From the NCBI GenBank assembly GCA_964543905.1, contig CAZIZO010000001.1:186001-250000 (forward strand): DNA of 64,000 bases. The letters are read 5' to 3'. The position numbers and the translations under genes were made by a program. This stretch comes from GCA-016699835 sp964543905 (GTDB lineage Bacteria > Planctomycetota > Phycisphaerae > Phycisphaerales > UBA1924). Of the stretch, positions 1 to 8,466 are shown one piece after another. Each line of letters starts with the position of its first letter. The first letter of the stretch is position 1. The notes beneath the pieces were generated by a model, which was given only the letters and a program-made list of their open reading frames with translations, ran no database searches and was not told where the DNA came from.

Positions 1-442
1 AACCCTTGGGCACCACGTAGACCCAGAGGTTCATCGGAAGCGTGAGACGGACACGCCAATCGCCCCCGACGCCCTCGACGCCCGATCCATGGTCCTGCGC
101 GATCTGGAGCACCTCACCGACACCATCCACGTGCCCTTGCACGACGTGCCCGCCCAGGAGCGTGGTCGGGGTCGCGGCATGTTCCAGATTGACCTTGGTG
201 CCGATCGTCCACGCCCCGATGGTCGTCTTCCCAAGCGTCTCCGGAATCACGTCGAAGACGAGCAGCCCGCCCTCTCCCCCGGGCTCGGCGGCCACCGTGA
301 GGCAGCACCCGTTCACCGCGACCGAATCGCCCACCTTCGCGCGATACGTCCACCCTTGTGGATCAATCGCGAGACGTAACCCCGTCGGGGTCGGGGTCGA
401 CGCCTGCACACGCCCCAGTTGCTCGATGATCCCCGTGAACAT
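1..442 (-). CDS. ribE: Riboflavin synthase alpha chain (3' end cut by window edge)
   Basis: Last enzyme of riboflavin synthesis: it dismutates two 6,7-dimethyl-8-ribityllumazines into riboflavin and a pyrimidinedione in the cytoplasm. The protein opens with MFTGIIEQLGRV, the family's hallmark start, and shows the lumazine-binding pattern VNGCCLTV near residue 45 and GGHVVQGHVDG near residue 95. Only the first 147 codons are present; the family is about 200-220 aa and has two such barrels, so most of the second barrel lies outside. The ATG at 440-442 was chosen because it gives the exact family N-terminus. No other riboflavin gene is visible here. Confidence 0.93.
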   Translation of the reverse strand, partial: MFTGIIEQLGRVQASTPTPTGLRLAIDPQGWTYRAKVGDSVAVNGCCLTVAAEPGGEGGLLVFDVIPETLGKTTIGAWTIGTKVNLEHAATPTTLLGGHVVQGHVDGVGEVLQIAQDHGSGVEGVGGDWRVRLTLPMNLWVYVVPKG

Positions 443-474
443 TGGGGAACTGTTCGCTCGTCGAACGCGAATGT

Positions 475-500
475 CGCGTCACGGGCGGGTGCCCTACCAC
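475..500 (+). repeat. Diverged copy of the 26-bp palindromic repeat
   Basis: The stretch holds GGGCGGGTG followed by CCCTACC. It matches the left arm and centre of the repeats at 34502, 45744 and 61799 but lacks a good right arm. It lies in the 138-bp gap between the divergent riboflavin synthase and PQQ-propeller genes, where nothing else is evident. Membership of the family is uncertain. Confidence 0.35.
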
Positions 501-580
501 TTTTCGGGCGGGAGCCACATATGCTCCCCACCCCCGCCCATCCCAGGCGGGCCGTCTGTTCTCGATCCTCGGAGCCTTTC

Positions 581-1750
581 ATGACCCAGAGCCGCCGCCT
601 TGTCGCGCTTCTTGTTCCCGCCCTCCTCGTGGCCGCCGGGCTGCCCGCCGCGTGCGCGCGTCAGGGTGCCGCCAAACCGGCGGCCTCCACGAGCGACAAG
701 GCGCCCGCCAAGCCCGCACGCACGCCCGGCGAGTATGCCCCGAATGTCGATCACGACGCCTGGGCCAAGTTGGGCTATCGCCTCGACTGGCAGGGCTTCC
801 CATTCTTTGCCGGCGGCAACACCGCCCGCGTCACCCGCCTCGTTCCCTTCGTGGACATGATCCTGGTCCAAGAATCCTCCAGCGCCGTCGCGCTCCTCGA
901 AGCCAACACGGGCGCCAAGCGTTGGGCCGTCGACCTCGCCAACCCCATCACCAAGTTCACCGGCATCAGCCGCGACCCGCAGGATTCGACTCGAATCCTC
1001 GTCTCCAGCGAATCCGAACTCTTCGGCCTCGCCGCCCAGTCCGGCAACCTCCTCATCCGTGAAAAGTACGACAAGGTGGTCAACACCGCCCCCGTCATGA
1101 TCGGGCATCTCGCCATCTACGGGTGCTCCACGGGCGAAGTGCAGGCGCACGTCGTCGGGCGCGGCGTCAAGGCCTGGGGCTTCGATCTCCAAGGCTCGAT
1201 CGATGCCGACCCCGTTCGGATGGGCGAGTCCGTCGGCGCCGTCAGCCAGGCGGGCGAGGTGGTCTTCCTGACCGACAAGGGCGCCGTCCTCGGCCGCAAC
1301 AAAATCTTCCAGGGCCTCGCGACCGACCCCGTCGCGAACGACACCACCATGTACGTCGCCGGACTCGACCAATCCGTTTGGGCCTTCGATTTCACCGGCG
1401 CGCTCGCCTGGCGATATCGCACCTCCGTGCCCCTCAAGGACCAGCCCACGCTGCACGGGGACGTGCTCTACGTGAACGTCCCGGGACAGGGCCTCACCGC
1501 CCTCAACGCCGCGGACGGGCGCGTCCGCTGGATCAGCAAGTCCGCCGCGGGCACCGTCATCGCCATCCGCAGCAAGCAGCTCATCGCGTGGGACGGCACG
1601 TCCGCCTACACCATCGACCCCGATCGCGGTGATGTCTACGACAAGGTCGATCTCCCGAACATCCAGTCCATCAATCTCGATGCGTTCGAGAACGGCAACG
1701 CGTACGCCGTCGATGATCGGGGGGTGGTGTCCAAGTTCGTCCCGAGGTAA
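581..1750 (+). CDS. Exported PQQ-type beta-propeller protein, probable lipoprotein
   Basis: A 389-aa exported protein. A signal peptide (residues 1-25) ends in LPAAC, a slightly unusual lipobox with Pro at -3, so lipidation is likely but not certain. The rest has repeated Trp/Asp blade motifs such as GAKRWAVDL, GVKAWGFDLQG, QSVWAFDFTGALAWRY and DGRVRWISKS, typical of PQQ-like (BamB/quinoprotein) propellers of about seven blades. No dehydrogenase catalytic domain is seen, so a structural or binding role is more likely than an enzyme. The ATG at 581 follows GGAG with a 6-nt gap; the upstream in-frame extension has no such support. A hairpin follows the gene. Confidence 0.8.
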   Translation: MTQSRRLVALLVPALLVAAGLPAACARQGAAKPAASTSDKAPAKPARTPGEYAPNVDHDAWAKLGYRLDWQGFPFFAGGNTARVTRLVPFVDMILVQESSSAVALLEANTGAKRWAVDLANPITKFTGISRDPQDSTRILVSSESELFGLAAQSGNLLIREKYDKVVNTAPVMIGHLAIYGCSTGEVQAHVVGRGVKAWGFDLQGSIDADPVRMGESVGAVSQAGEVVFLTDKGAVLGRNKIFQGLATDPVANDTTMYVAGLDQSVWAFDFTGALAWRYRTSVPLKDQPTLHGDVLYVNVPGQGLTALNAADGRVRWISKSAAGTVIAIRSKQLIAWDGTSAYTIDPDRGDVYDKVDLPNIQSINLDAFENGNAYAVDDRGVVSKFVPR

Positions 1751-1781
1751 CTGGCGTCGATCCATCATCGGTACACACGGC

Positions 1782-1808
1782 AAGGGCGCGAAGATCGCGC
1801 CCTTGTTC
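1782..1808 (+). terminator. Hairpin after the PQQ-propeller gene
   Basis: A perfect 10-bp stem, AAGGGCGCGA (1782-1791) and TCGCGCCCTT (1795-1804), closes a 3-nt loop and is followed by a short T-containing tail. It lies 32 nt after the stop codon and before the purH promoter, so it probably separates the two transcription units. The weak U-tract makes termination strength uncertain. Confidence 0.55.
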
Positions 1809-1864
1809 ATGGATCACGCGCACTCGGCGCCGACCATCGGGCGCTCTGCCGTTCGGGCATTTCC

Positions 1865-1870
1865 TACCCT
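1865..1870 (+). promoter_or_regulatory. Putative leaderless -10 element of purH
   Basis: TACCCT ends 5 nt before the purH ATG. No Shine-Dalgarno sequence is present. The spacing would place transcription start at or next to the A of the ATG. The same arrangement precedes several other genes in the window. No convincing -35 was found. Confidence 0.45.
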
Positions 1871-1875
1871 TCCCC

Positions 1876-3492
1876 ATGCCCGACCTCGTCCCCATCCGCC
1901 GCGCCCTCGTCTCCGTCAGCGACAAGACGGGCCTGATCCCCTTCGTCCGGGCACTCGCCGCCACCGGCGTCGAGATCATCTCGACGGGCGGAACCGCCAC
2001 GGCGCTCAAGGCCGCCGGCATCCAGGTCACCCCCATCGACGCCGTCACCGGCTTTCCCGAGATCATGGGCGGACGCGTCAAGACGCTGCACCCCAAAGTC
2101 CACGGTGGTCTGCTCGCCCTCCGCGATGACCCGCAGCACCAATCCCAAGCACGGGAACACGCGATCCAGCCCATCGACCTCGTCTGCGTCAATCTCTACC
2201 CCTTCGAGCAGACCGTGCTCAAGCCCGACTGCACCGAGCACGACGCCATCGAGAACATCGACATCGGCGGGCCCAGCATGATCCGATCCGCGGCCAAGAA
2301 CTTCGAGTGGGTCGTCGTCGCCACGTCCCCCTCGCTCTACGAGCGGATCGTCGAGCAACTCCGAACCCACCACGGCCAGACCACCCGCTCCCTCCGCGCC
2401 GAACTCGCCGCCGAGGCCTTCGCCCTCACCTCCCGCTACGACGCGGCAATCACCACCTTCCTCCGAAAGGCCCCCGCCCAGGAGTTCCCTCCCCTTCTGT
2501 CGCTGAACTACGTCAAGATCGATGACCTGCGCTACGGCGAAAACCCCCACCAGCCCGCCGCCCTCTATCGCGTCCTCGCCAGATCCGCGCATCCGCACGG
2601 CACCGTCGCCTCGGCCGAACAACTCCACGGCAAAGACCTCAGTTACAACAACATCCTCGACGCCAACGCCGCCCAGGAACTGGCCCTCGCCCTCCGACGC
2701 GTCGCCCCCGATCGCGTCGGCGCCTGCGTCGTCAAGCACACCAACCCCTGCGGTTCCGCGCTCGCCACCTCCGCCAGCAATGCCGTGGACGAGGCGATCG
2801 CGGGCGATCCCCTCGCCGCGTACGGCGGGATCCTCGCGATCAACGCGCCCCTCGACGCCCCCGCCGCCGAACGCCTCGCCGACAAGAACGTCTTCCTCGA
2901 AGTCGTCCTCGCACCCACCTTCACACCCGACGCCCTCGCCATCCTCCGCGCCAAATCCGCCAACGTGCGACTCCTCGCCGCGGGCGAGCCCGACATCGTC
3001 CACCCCAACGAGCGCGAGATCGAACACCGGTCGATCCCCGGCGGGCTGCTCGTGCAGGAACGCGACCTGCGCGTGACCCCGATCGACAAGTTCGACCATA
3101 AAGCCGGTCCCAAGCCCTCCCACGAACAACTGGTCACCGCCACATTCCTCGAAGCGACGGCACGCTCGCTCCTGAGCAACGCGATCGTGGTGGGAGGTCG
3201 TTCACCCGCTCGCCCCGGCTCCATCCGCATGTTCGGGGCCGGCGCGGGGCAGATGGATCGGATGACCGCCTGCCGCATCGCGATCGAAAAATCGGGCACG
3301 CACGCCGCCAACGCCGTCGCCTTCTCCGACGCCTTCTTCCCCTTCGCCGACGGACCCGAAATCCTGATCAACGCGGGCGTCACGTGCCTCGTCCACCCGG
3401 GCGGGAGCAAGCGAGACCCCGACACCTTTGACCTCTGCAACGCCCGCGGCGTCACGTGCCTGGTGACGGGCACCCGCCACTTCCGACACTGA
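1876..3492 (+). CDS. purH: Bifunctional AICAR formyltransferase / IMP cyclohydrolase
   Basis: Catalyses the last two steps of de novo purine synthesis: formylation of AICAR with 10-formyl-THF, then ring closure to IMP. The 538-aa length fits the family. The N-terminal MGS-like cyclohydrolase domain (about 1-200) shows ALVSVSDKTGL, ISTGGTA and GGRVKTLHPKVHGG. The C-terminal transformylase domain has RYGENPHQ, the catalytic Lys-His pair in VVKHTNPCG, and the closing region with AFSDAFFPF and HPGGS. It stands alone on this strand. There is no Shine-Dalgarno sequence; a TACCCT box sits 5 nt upstream. Another purine gene, purE, lies 60 kb away at the other end of the window. Confidence 0.97.
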   Translation: MPDLVPIRRALVSVSDKTGLIPFVRALAATGVEIISTGGTATALKAAGIQVTPIDAVTGFPEIMGGRVKTLHPKVHGGLLALRDDPQHQSQAREHAIQPIDLVCVNLYPFEQTVLKPDCTEHDAIENIDIGGPSMIRSAAKNFEWVVVATSPSLYERIVEQLRTHHGQTTRSLRAELAAEAFALTSRYDAAITTFLRKAPAQEFPPLLSLNYVKIDDLRYGENPHQPAALYRVLARSAHPHGTVASAEQLHGKDLSYNNILDANAAQELALALRRVAPDRVGACVVKHTNPCGSALATSASNAVDEAIAGDPLAAYGGILAINAPLDAPAAERLADKNVFLEVVLAPTFTPDALAILRAKSANVRLLAAGEPDIVHPNEREIEHRSIPGGLLVQERDLRVTPIDKFDHKAGPKPSHEQLVTATFLEATARSLLSNAIVVGGRSPARPGSIRMFGAGAGQMDRMTACRIAIEKSGTHAANAVAFSDAFFPFADGPEILINAGVTCLVHPGGSKRDPDTFDLCNARGVTCLVTGTRHFRH

Positions 3493-3531
3493 CCACGGAG
3501 CCCAACGCGCACGCGCGGTCCTCTCCGATCG

Positions 3532-4422
3532 TCATCCGGGCCCAAGTACCTTCTCCGGATTCGCATACACGGTCGGCCTGCCGTTGAGGTTCTCGTCACG
3601 CACCTGCGCGGGGTCGTTGCTCCCGCCCAGCGCCCGCGGAAACTCCTTTCCGCCGATGGGCCTCACGTGCCCGTCCGCGAACACCGCGTTCGCCATGCCA
3701 TTTTTCCCGGCATGCCGATACCCGATGCGGCTGTTGGGCATCCCGATCTGGTTGTCGCGCTGCCGACCCGCGTACACCCCGTCCGCCGCCGCGATGAGTT
3801 GATCGGGGCGAGCAAAAGCCGACACCTTGGTCGGCCTGACAAACTCGCCGTTGCTCCCCGGCCCATACCCGACGCTGCCGGTATAGTGCAGGTCCTGCTC
3901 GACCACCACCGTCCCGCCGATGGGATTGATCGCGTTGATCCAGTACGCCACTCGGATGATCTTCTCGAATCCGCGTTCGGGGATCAAAACGGCAACGTTC
4001 GCGCTCCCGGTGCGCTCGAAGGGCCAATCGTGCCACCCCTTCGGATTGTTCGGATCGGTCCCCGTCTGCCCGCTCGCCACGCCCGCCACGTCGAACGTCT
4101 CGGGGCAATAAAACGGATTGCCCTTCTTCCCGTCGTGGCTCGCCATGTACCCATCGCGATCCAAGATCGGCCCCCAGCCGTCGAGCGGCACGCCCGAACC
4201 GCTGTCCACCCCCGACATGTTGAACGATGGGATCACAAGTTCACGATGGTCGTTGTTGTAGAGAACCAAGCCCTGCCCGATGCCGCGAAGGTTCGCCAGG
4301 CACGCCGTCGCACGCCCGGCCTTGCGCGCCGAGCCCAACGCCGGCAGCACGATCGCGACCAAGAGCGCGATGACCGCGATCACCACCAGCAACTCGATCA
4401 ATGTGAACCCGCGCTTGCCCAA
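3532..4422 (-). CDS. Prepilin-like protein with type IV pilin N-terminus
   Basis: A 296-aa protein whose N-terminus MGKRGFTLIELLVVIAVIA is a type IV prepilin/pseudopilin signal: prepilin peptidase would cut after Gly5 and methylate Phe6, and the hydrophobic helix follows. The C-terminal part has YRHAGKNGMANAVFADGHV, the H-x(n)-DG pattern of the large planctomycete pseudopilin-like families. The start is a TTG preceded by GGGAGG at good spacing. No secretion ATPase, platform protein or prepilin peptidase lies nearby, so its machine must be encoded elsewhere. It converges on purH. The substrate or surface role is unknown. Confidence 0.82.
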   Translation of the reverse strand: MGKRGFTLIELLVVIAVIALLVAIVLPALGSARKAGRATACLANLRGIGQGLVLYNNDHRELVIPSFNMSGVDSGSGVPLDGWGPILDRDGYMASHDGKKGNPFYCPETFDVAGVASGQTGTDPNNPKGWHDWPFERTGSANVAVLIPERGFEKIIRVAYWINAINPIGGTVVVEQDLHYTGSVGYGPGSNGEFVRPTKVSAFARPDQLIAAADGVYAGRQRDNQIGMPNSRIGYRHAGKNGMANAVFADGHVRPIGGKEFPRALGGSNDPAQVRDENLNGRPTVYANPEKVLGPG

Positions 4423-4572
4423 GATTCCCTCCCGCGTCTCCCATCATTTCCCGGCCGGCCGACTCGGGCGACCTCCCGACCCCGTTCTTCCGCGCAACTT
4501 CCTTTCGTTTCTATGCTTCAGACGGTTGACCCGAACGCCGATATCCCATACGAATTCTGTCCGGTAGCACCC

Positions 4573-5361
4573 ATGCCCCGGCGTCACGGGAACGACAACC
4601 CCGACCCCCACAATCAACCCGCGACCAAGCGTGAGCGGAGCGACATCGACCTCTTCGATCAAGACGCCGCCCCGACCCTCGCCGCCGCGCTCTCGAGTTC
4701 GCCGACCGAGCAACTCAACTCGAAGGTCCTCGTCCTCAATCGCCTCTACGTCGCCGTGCGCGTGGTCTCCGCTCGCCGCGCCTTCGGGCTCCTCATGCGT
4801 GACATTGCCGAGGTGATCGACGTGCAGGGCGCCGCGCCCGACGCGAACGCCGACGTCGCCGACGTGGGCGATCAATACCTCAACTACGACTTCGCCACCT
4901 GGGCCAGCCTCGCCGCACTCCAGCCCCGCTTCGAGAAGAACCGGTACGACTGGGTCCGCACGCCCCGCCTTGAGATCCCCGTCCCACGCATCATCCGCCT
5001 CCTTGGGTACGACCGCCTCCCCGAGCAGACCGTCAAACTCAACCGCCGCAACCTCTTCGCCCGCGATCGAAACACCTGCCAGTACTGCGGCAAGCACTTC
5101 CCCACCGCCGACCTCTCCATCGACCACGTCCACCCACGCACCCAGGGTGGGAAAGACACCTGGGAAAACCTCGTCTGCGCCTGCATCCGCTGCAACGCCC
5201 GCAAGGGCGGACGAACGCCCACCCAGGCCCACATGAAACTCATCCGCTCCCCCGAACGTCCCAAGCGCAACCCCATCATCACCCTGCGACTCGGGCACGA
5301 GAAATACCGCTCGTGGAAGGCCTTCCTCGATCACGCCTACTGGGATGTCGAGTTGAAGTAG
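4573..5361 (+). CDS. HNH endonuclease family protein
   Basis: A protein of 262 aa with a C-terminal HNH nuclease domain. CQYCGKHF and CIRCNARKGG supply the two zinc-binding Cys pairs, with LSIDHVHPRTQGGKDTWENL between them carrying the His metal and base residues. The N-terminal 150 aa is family-specific and contains LNRLYVAVRVVSARRAF, a pattern seen in stand-alone bacterial HNH proteins of unknown role. The ATG at 4573 was preferred to an in-frame ATG at 4513 because the extra 20 codons use fewer G/C third bases; neither has a clear ribosome site. It could act in DNA repair or defence, but no partner gene is adjacent. Confidence 0.85.
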   Translation: MPRRHGNDNPDPHNQPATKRERSDIDLFDQDAAPTLAAALSSSPTEQLNSKVLVLNRLYVAVRVVSARRAFGLLMRDIAEVIDVQGAAPDANADVADVGDQYLNYDFATWASLAALQPRFEKNRYDWVRTPRLEIPVPRIIRLLGYDRLPEQTVKLNRRNLFARDRNTCQYCGKHFPTADLSIDHVHPRTQGGKDTWENLVCACIRCNARKGGRTPTQAHMKLIRSPERPKRNPIITLRLGHEKYRSWKAFLDHAYWDVELK

Positions 5362-5392
5362 GCGCTCCCCGCTCACGCGCCGCCCTCCTGGC

Positions 5393-5398
5393 TACCCT
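5393..5398 (+). promoter_or_regulatory. Putative leaderless -10 element of the transaldolase gene
   Basis: TACCCT ends 6 nt before the ATG at 5405, with no Shine-Dalgarno sequence. The hexamer and spacing match the boxes before purH, nfo and the DUF4010 gene. No -35 is evident. Confidence 0.45.
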
Positions 5399-5404
5399 CG
5401 CCCC

Positions 5405-6049
5405 ATGCTCCTCTACCTCGACAGCGCGTCCCTCGACGAAGTCAAGCAAGCCCACGACCTGGGCGTCCTCGACGGCGTCACCACCAACCCCACCCTCATC
5501 GCCAAAGAAGGCGTCGACTACTCCAGACGCCTCGCCGAAATCTGCAAGGTCTGCAAGGGCCCCGTCTCCGCCGAGGTCATCGCCCTCGACTACGACGGCA
5601 TGATCCGCGAAGGCGACGCCCACAGCAAGATCGCCCCCAACATCGTCATCAAACTCCCCTGCACCCCCGCCGGCCTCAAGGCCTGCAAAGCCTTCAGCGA
5701 CCGCGGCCTCAAGACCAACCTCACCCTCTGCTTCCAGCCCCTCCAAGCCATGCTGGTCGCCAAGGCCGGCGCCTTCCTCGTCAGCCCCTTCATCGGCCGC
5801 CTCGACGACATCAGCCAGGACGGCATGCAACTCATCAAGGACATCCGCACGATCTACAACAACTACAACTTCAAGACCATGATCCTCGCCGCCAGCATCC
5901 GCCACACCAACCACCTCCTCCACTGCGCCCTCGCCGGCGCCGACGTCGCCACCTGCCCTCTCAAAGTCATCCTCGACTGCATGAAGCACCCCCTCACCGA
6001 CATGGGCCTCGAACGCTTCCTGGCAGATTACAAAAAAGCGTTCGGATAA
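5405..6049 (+). CDS. fsa: Small transaldolase / fructose-6-phosphate aldolase
   Basis: A 214-aa single-domain TIM-barrel enzyme of the TalC/FSA group, the right length for this subfamily. It shows LDSASLDEV at the N-terminus, GVTTNPTLI at residues 24-32, and the Schiff-base lysine Lys83 in IVIKLPCT. GLKTNLTLCF and the later AASIRHTNH complete the family pattern. It transfers dihydroxyacetone units (transaldolase) or cleaves fructose 6-phosphate; the two activities cannot be separated by eye. It sits between the HNH gene and a convergent ridA. No pentose-phosphate gene is adjacent. Confidence 0.9.
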   Translation: MLLYLDSASLDEVKQAHDLGVLDGVTTNPTLIAKEGVDYSRRLAEICKVCKGPVSAEVIALDYDGMIREGDAHSKIAPNIVIKLPCTPAGLKACKAFSDRGLKTNLTLCFQPLQAMLVAKAGAFLVSPFIGRLDDISQDGMQLIKDIRTIYNNYNFKTMILAASIRHTNHLLHCALAGADVATCPLKVILDCMKHPLTDMGLERFLADYKKAFG

Positions 6050-6069
6050 GGCCCTCGCCTGCAACGGCC

Positions 6070-6531
6070 TCACCCCACCTCGACAAGCACCTCCACCTCC
6101 ACGCACGCCCCCAGCGGCAGCGCGATGCTCCCCACCGCCGCCCGCGCGTGCTTCCCTCCTTCTCCAAACACCTCCACCAGAAACTCACTCGCCCCATTCG
6201 CGATCTTGGGCTGATCCACAAACCCCGCCTCGCAGCACACCCACACCCCCACCCGGACCACCTGCCTGATCGCGTCCAGCGTGCCCAACTCCGCCTTCAA
6301 CTGCGCCAGCGCGTTGATCGCGCACTGTCGCGCGCACGCCTTCGCTTCTTCGCTGCTCACCTGCGTCGGCACGCTCCCCTTCCCCATCAACACCCCGTCC
6401 CGCATCGGGATTTGCCCCGACACCCACACCAGATTCCCCACACGCTTGCACGGCACATACGCCGCCACCGGCTTCGGGGCCGCCGGCAACTCCACGCCCA
6501 GGCTCTTCAACTTCGCTTCAATGTTCGGCAT
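6070..6531 (-). CDS. ridA: RidA/YjgF/UK114 family protein
   Basis: A 153-aa protein of the RidA family, which hydrolyses reactive enamine/imine intermediates released by PLP enzymes and acts as a cytoplasmic trimer. VGNLVWVSGQIPMRDG, CAINALAQLKAELG and the C-terminal HARAAVGSIALPLGACVEVE give the family pattern; the Arg of HAR is the candidate for the carboxylate-binding Arg. The start at 6531 gives the correct family N-terminus. The frame stays open further upstream, but that DNA is poorer in GC and does not look coding. TACGCT lies 6 nt before the ATG and there is no well-placed Shine-Dalgarno sequence. Confidence 0.88.
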   Translation of the reverse strand: MPNIEAKLKSLGVELPAAPKPVAAYVPCKRVGNLVWVSGQIPMRDGVLMGKGSVPTQVSSEEAKACARQCAINALAQLKAELGTLDAIRQVVRVGVWVCCEAGFVDQPKIANGASEFLVEVFGEGGKHARAAVGSIALPLGACVEVEVLVEVG

Positions 6532-6537
6532 GCCCGC

Positions 6538-6543
6538 AGCGTA
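6538..6543 (-). promoter_or_regulatory. Putative leaderless -10 element of ridA
   Basis: Reading the minus strand, TACGCT is followed by 6 nt and then the ridA ATG. It fits the leaderless pattern seen at six other genes in the window. A GGAGAG lies 16 nt upstream of the ATG, too far for ribosome binding. Confidence 0.45.
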
Positions 6544-7194
6544 GAGGCTCTCCGCGTCCAACGCGGCCCCCCCACTCACCCATTCCCCTCCCACGCCCGA
6601 CCGTCCACCCCATACCCTTAGCGTTCGGATTCCATTCGCCATTCTCTGCCGCCAACCCCTCCACAATCCCACTTTCTCGCAACTTCGTCCATTGACATCC
6701 GAATAGAACTTCCAGTACTCTTCTCTTGAACGCGTTCGTGGCAGTCGATCCGTAAGTCTCCGTGCACCATACTCGCGAAACGTCCTGATGGCGGCCTCAC
6801 GCCGCCCACTCATTCCCGCACGGGTCTCTCTGATTCGCCTGCCGACATCCTGGATGGTTCACGCTCCGCGCCCCGAACCCCTCGCAAGATCGGTTCAGGC
6901 CCACCGGCGACGACGATCGGCCCAGTAGGCCAGCGACGCGTGAACCCGGAATCGATCGGTCCGCCAGAGCACGAAGCGCAAGCGAGTGCGTCTTCAACGT
7001 TCCGATCGAGTGTCGGGTGGCTCGAGCCTCCGCGTCTCCTCTCTTTCCGCTCGGCAGGCATGCCGGGTGCGAATGAGACTGAGCCTCGGTCGTCCTCAGC
7101 CAAGACTGATCGTCGCAGGCCGGTTCCTGCCTCGCCTTGGGCGTGTGCCCAGGGCGACCCTCGGCAGCGAACCACAGTTCGGAGAGTTTCTCAC
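6544..7194. other. Divergent intergenic region without a recognised gene
   Basis: About 650 bp between ridA (leftward) and a prepilin-like gene (rightward). The part from about 6640 to 6800 is visibly richer in A/T than its surroundings. A TTGACA hexamer occurs at about 6692-6697 but lacks a good -10 at 16-18 nt. Open frames here lack family resemblance and do not show the strong G/C third-position bias. No tRNA or obvious small RNA was seen. The right part probably holds the promoter and leader of the prepilin-like gene. Confidence 0.5.
7133..7156 (+). promoter_or_regulatory. Leader hairpin upstream of prepilin-like gene
   Basis: CGCCTTGGGC, loop GTGT and GCCCAGGGCG form a 10-bp stem with one T-G wobble. 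It ends 38 nt before the ATG at 7195, upstream of the GGAGAG ribosome site. It could stabilise the leader or be part of a control element; there is no direct evidence for either. Confidence 0.3.
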
Positions 7195-8217
7195 ATGCGT
7201 CATCGTAAGGGTTTCACCCTCATCGAGTTGCTGGTCGTGATCGCGATCATCGCGCTCCTCATCGGCATCCTCCTCCCGGCGCTCGGCAAGGCTCGCGCCT
7301 CCGCCCGCCAACTCAAGGACTCCACCCAGATCCGTGGCGTCCACCAGGGCATGGTCCTCTGGGCCCAGAACAACAGCGACACCTACCCGCTCCCCAGCAC
7401 CGTCTCCAAGGCCAACAACACGACGAACCTCGGCGCCAACACGCCCAAGGACCTCACCCGTCACATCGTCTCCATCATGATCTACAACGGCTTCTTCTCC
7501 CCCGAAATCTGCGTGAGCCCCGCCGAAGCCAACGGCCTCATCCGCATCTACGACAAGTATCAGTACTCCGAGCCCCAGGGCGCCACCGTGCCCAAGGAAG
7601 CCCTCTGGGATCCGGCCTTCCGCGCCTACCCCGGTGAAGCCGCCATCGGCACCGGCCAGGCCCAGACCGATCCGGGTGGGTTCTCCTACGCCCACATGCC
7701 CCCCGTCGGCAACCGCCGCGTGAAGTGGGGTAACACCTTCTCCGCCACCGAAGCCGCCATCGGCAACCGCGGTCCCCAGTACACCGCCAGCGGCACCGGC
7801 GCCACCCTCGTCTGGCAACTCCTCACCCCCGCCCCCACCACCGTCGACCCCAACTACCGCACGCCCGTCGGCCTCGGCTCCAACACCCTCCTCATCCACG
7901 GCGGCCGCACCACCTGGGAAGGCAACATCGCCTACAACGACAACCACGTCAACTTCGAGACTCGCGCCGACCCCGAGTCCACCCCCTTCACCTTCAACAC
8001 CCTCCCCGCCGCCAGCCGCACTCAGTTTGACAACCTCTTCGTCAACGAGAACGACAACACCCGCGCCGCTGAAGACCACAACTTGGCCAACGCTCAGTCC
8101 CAGGCCAACACCAACAACTACATCCGCGGCTACAACGGCGCGACCTGCACCCTCTCGGGTACGGGCACCGCTCAGACGCAGGGCCCGCTCACGGCCATCA
8201 ACGGTTTCTTCGACTGA
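7195..8217 (+). CDS. Prepilin-like protein with type IV pilin N-terminus
   Basis: A 340-aa protein beginning MRHRKGFTLIELLVV, a type III-like prepilin signal with cleavage predicted after Gly6. The hydrophobic stalk continues to GILLPALGKARASARQ and the globular part is rich in Asn, Thr and Gly. The C-terminal region has LLIHGGRTTWEGNIAYNDNHVNF, resembling the H...DG/NDNHV ending of planctomycete pseudopilin-like proteins. GGAGAG lies 8 nt before the ATG. A strong terminator follows, so it is probably monocistronic and, to judge from its own leader and terminator, well expressed. No assembly genes are nearby. Confidence 0.82.
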   Translation: MRHRKGFTLIELLVVIAIIALLIGILLPALGKARASARQLKDSTQIRGVHQGMVLWAQNNSDTYPLPSTVSKANNTTNLGANTPKDLTRHIVSIMIYNGFFSPEICVSPAEANGLIRIYDKYQYSEPQGATVPKEALWDPAFRAYPGEAAIGTGQAQTDPGGFSYAHMPPVGNRRVKWGNTFSATEAAIGNRGPQYTASGTGATLVWQLLTPAPTTVDPNYRTPVGLGSNTLLIHGGRTTWEGNIAYNDNHVNFETRADPESTPFTFNTLPAASRTQFDNLFVNENDNTRAAEDHNLANAQSQANTNNYIRGYNGATCTLSGTGTAQTQGPLTAINGFFD

Positions 8218-8247
8218 TTCTCTCTCCACGACTCTCGCTTGAGTAAT

Positions 8248-8280
8248 GGGGCTCCCCGAAGGGGGAGCCCCTTCTTTTTC
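8248..8280 (+). terminator. Rho-independent terminator of prepilin-like gene
   Basis: A perfect 10-bp stem, GGGGCTCCCC (8248-8257) and GGGGAGCCCC (8262-8271), with a GAAG loop and the T-rich tail TTCTTTTT. It lies 30 nt after the stop codon. Confidence 0.92.
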
Positions 8281-8466
8281 CGTACGGGATGGACGTGCCG
8301 CACGAAGTCAGTCGTGTGGCACTGACCACGCACTCGGCTTTGAGAGGGCAAGGGTCGGTGCGCCTCTCGCCGACGACCCGCACTCCGCACGCGTCTCCTT
8401 CCGAAGACTCCGGGAGGTCTGTGGCACGCGGACCCGTACGCCGCCACGCGCCGTGCGACCATCCCG

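Noticed and set aside
4513..4572. Upstream ATG extension of the HNH gene
   Set aside because: The extra 20 codons have fewer G/C third bases than the gene and no ribosome site; the ATG at 4573 is preferred, though the evidence is modest.
6692..6697. TTGACA resembling a -35 box in the ridA/prepilin gap
   Set aside because: No -10 hexamer lies 16-18 nt downstream and it is about 500 bp from the nearest rightward gene.
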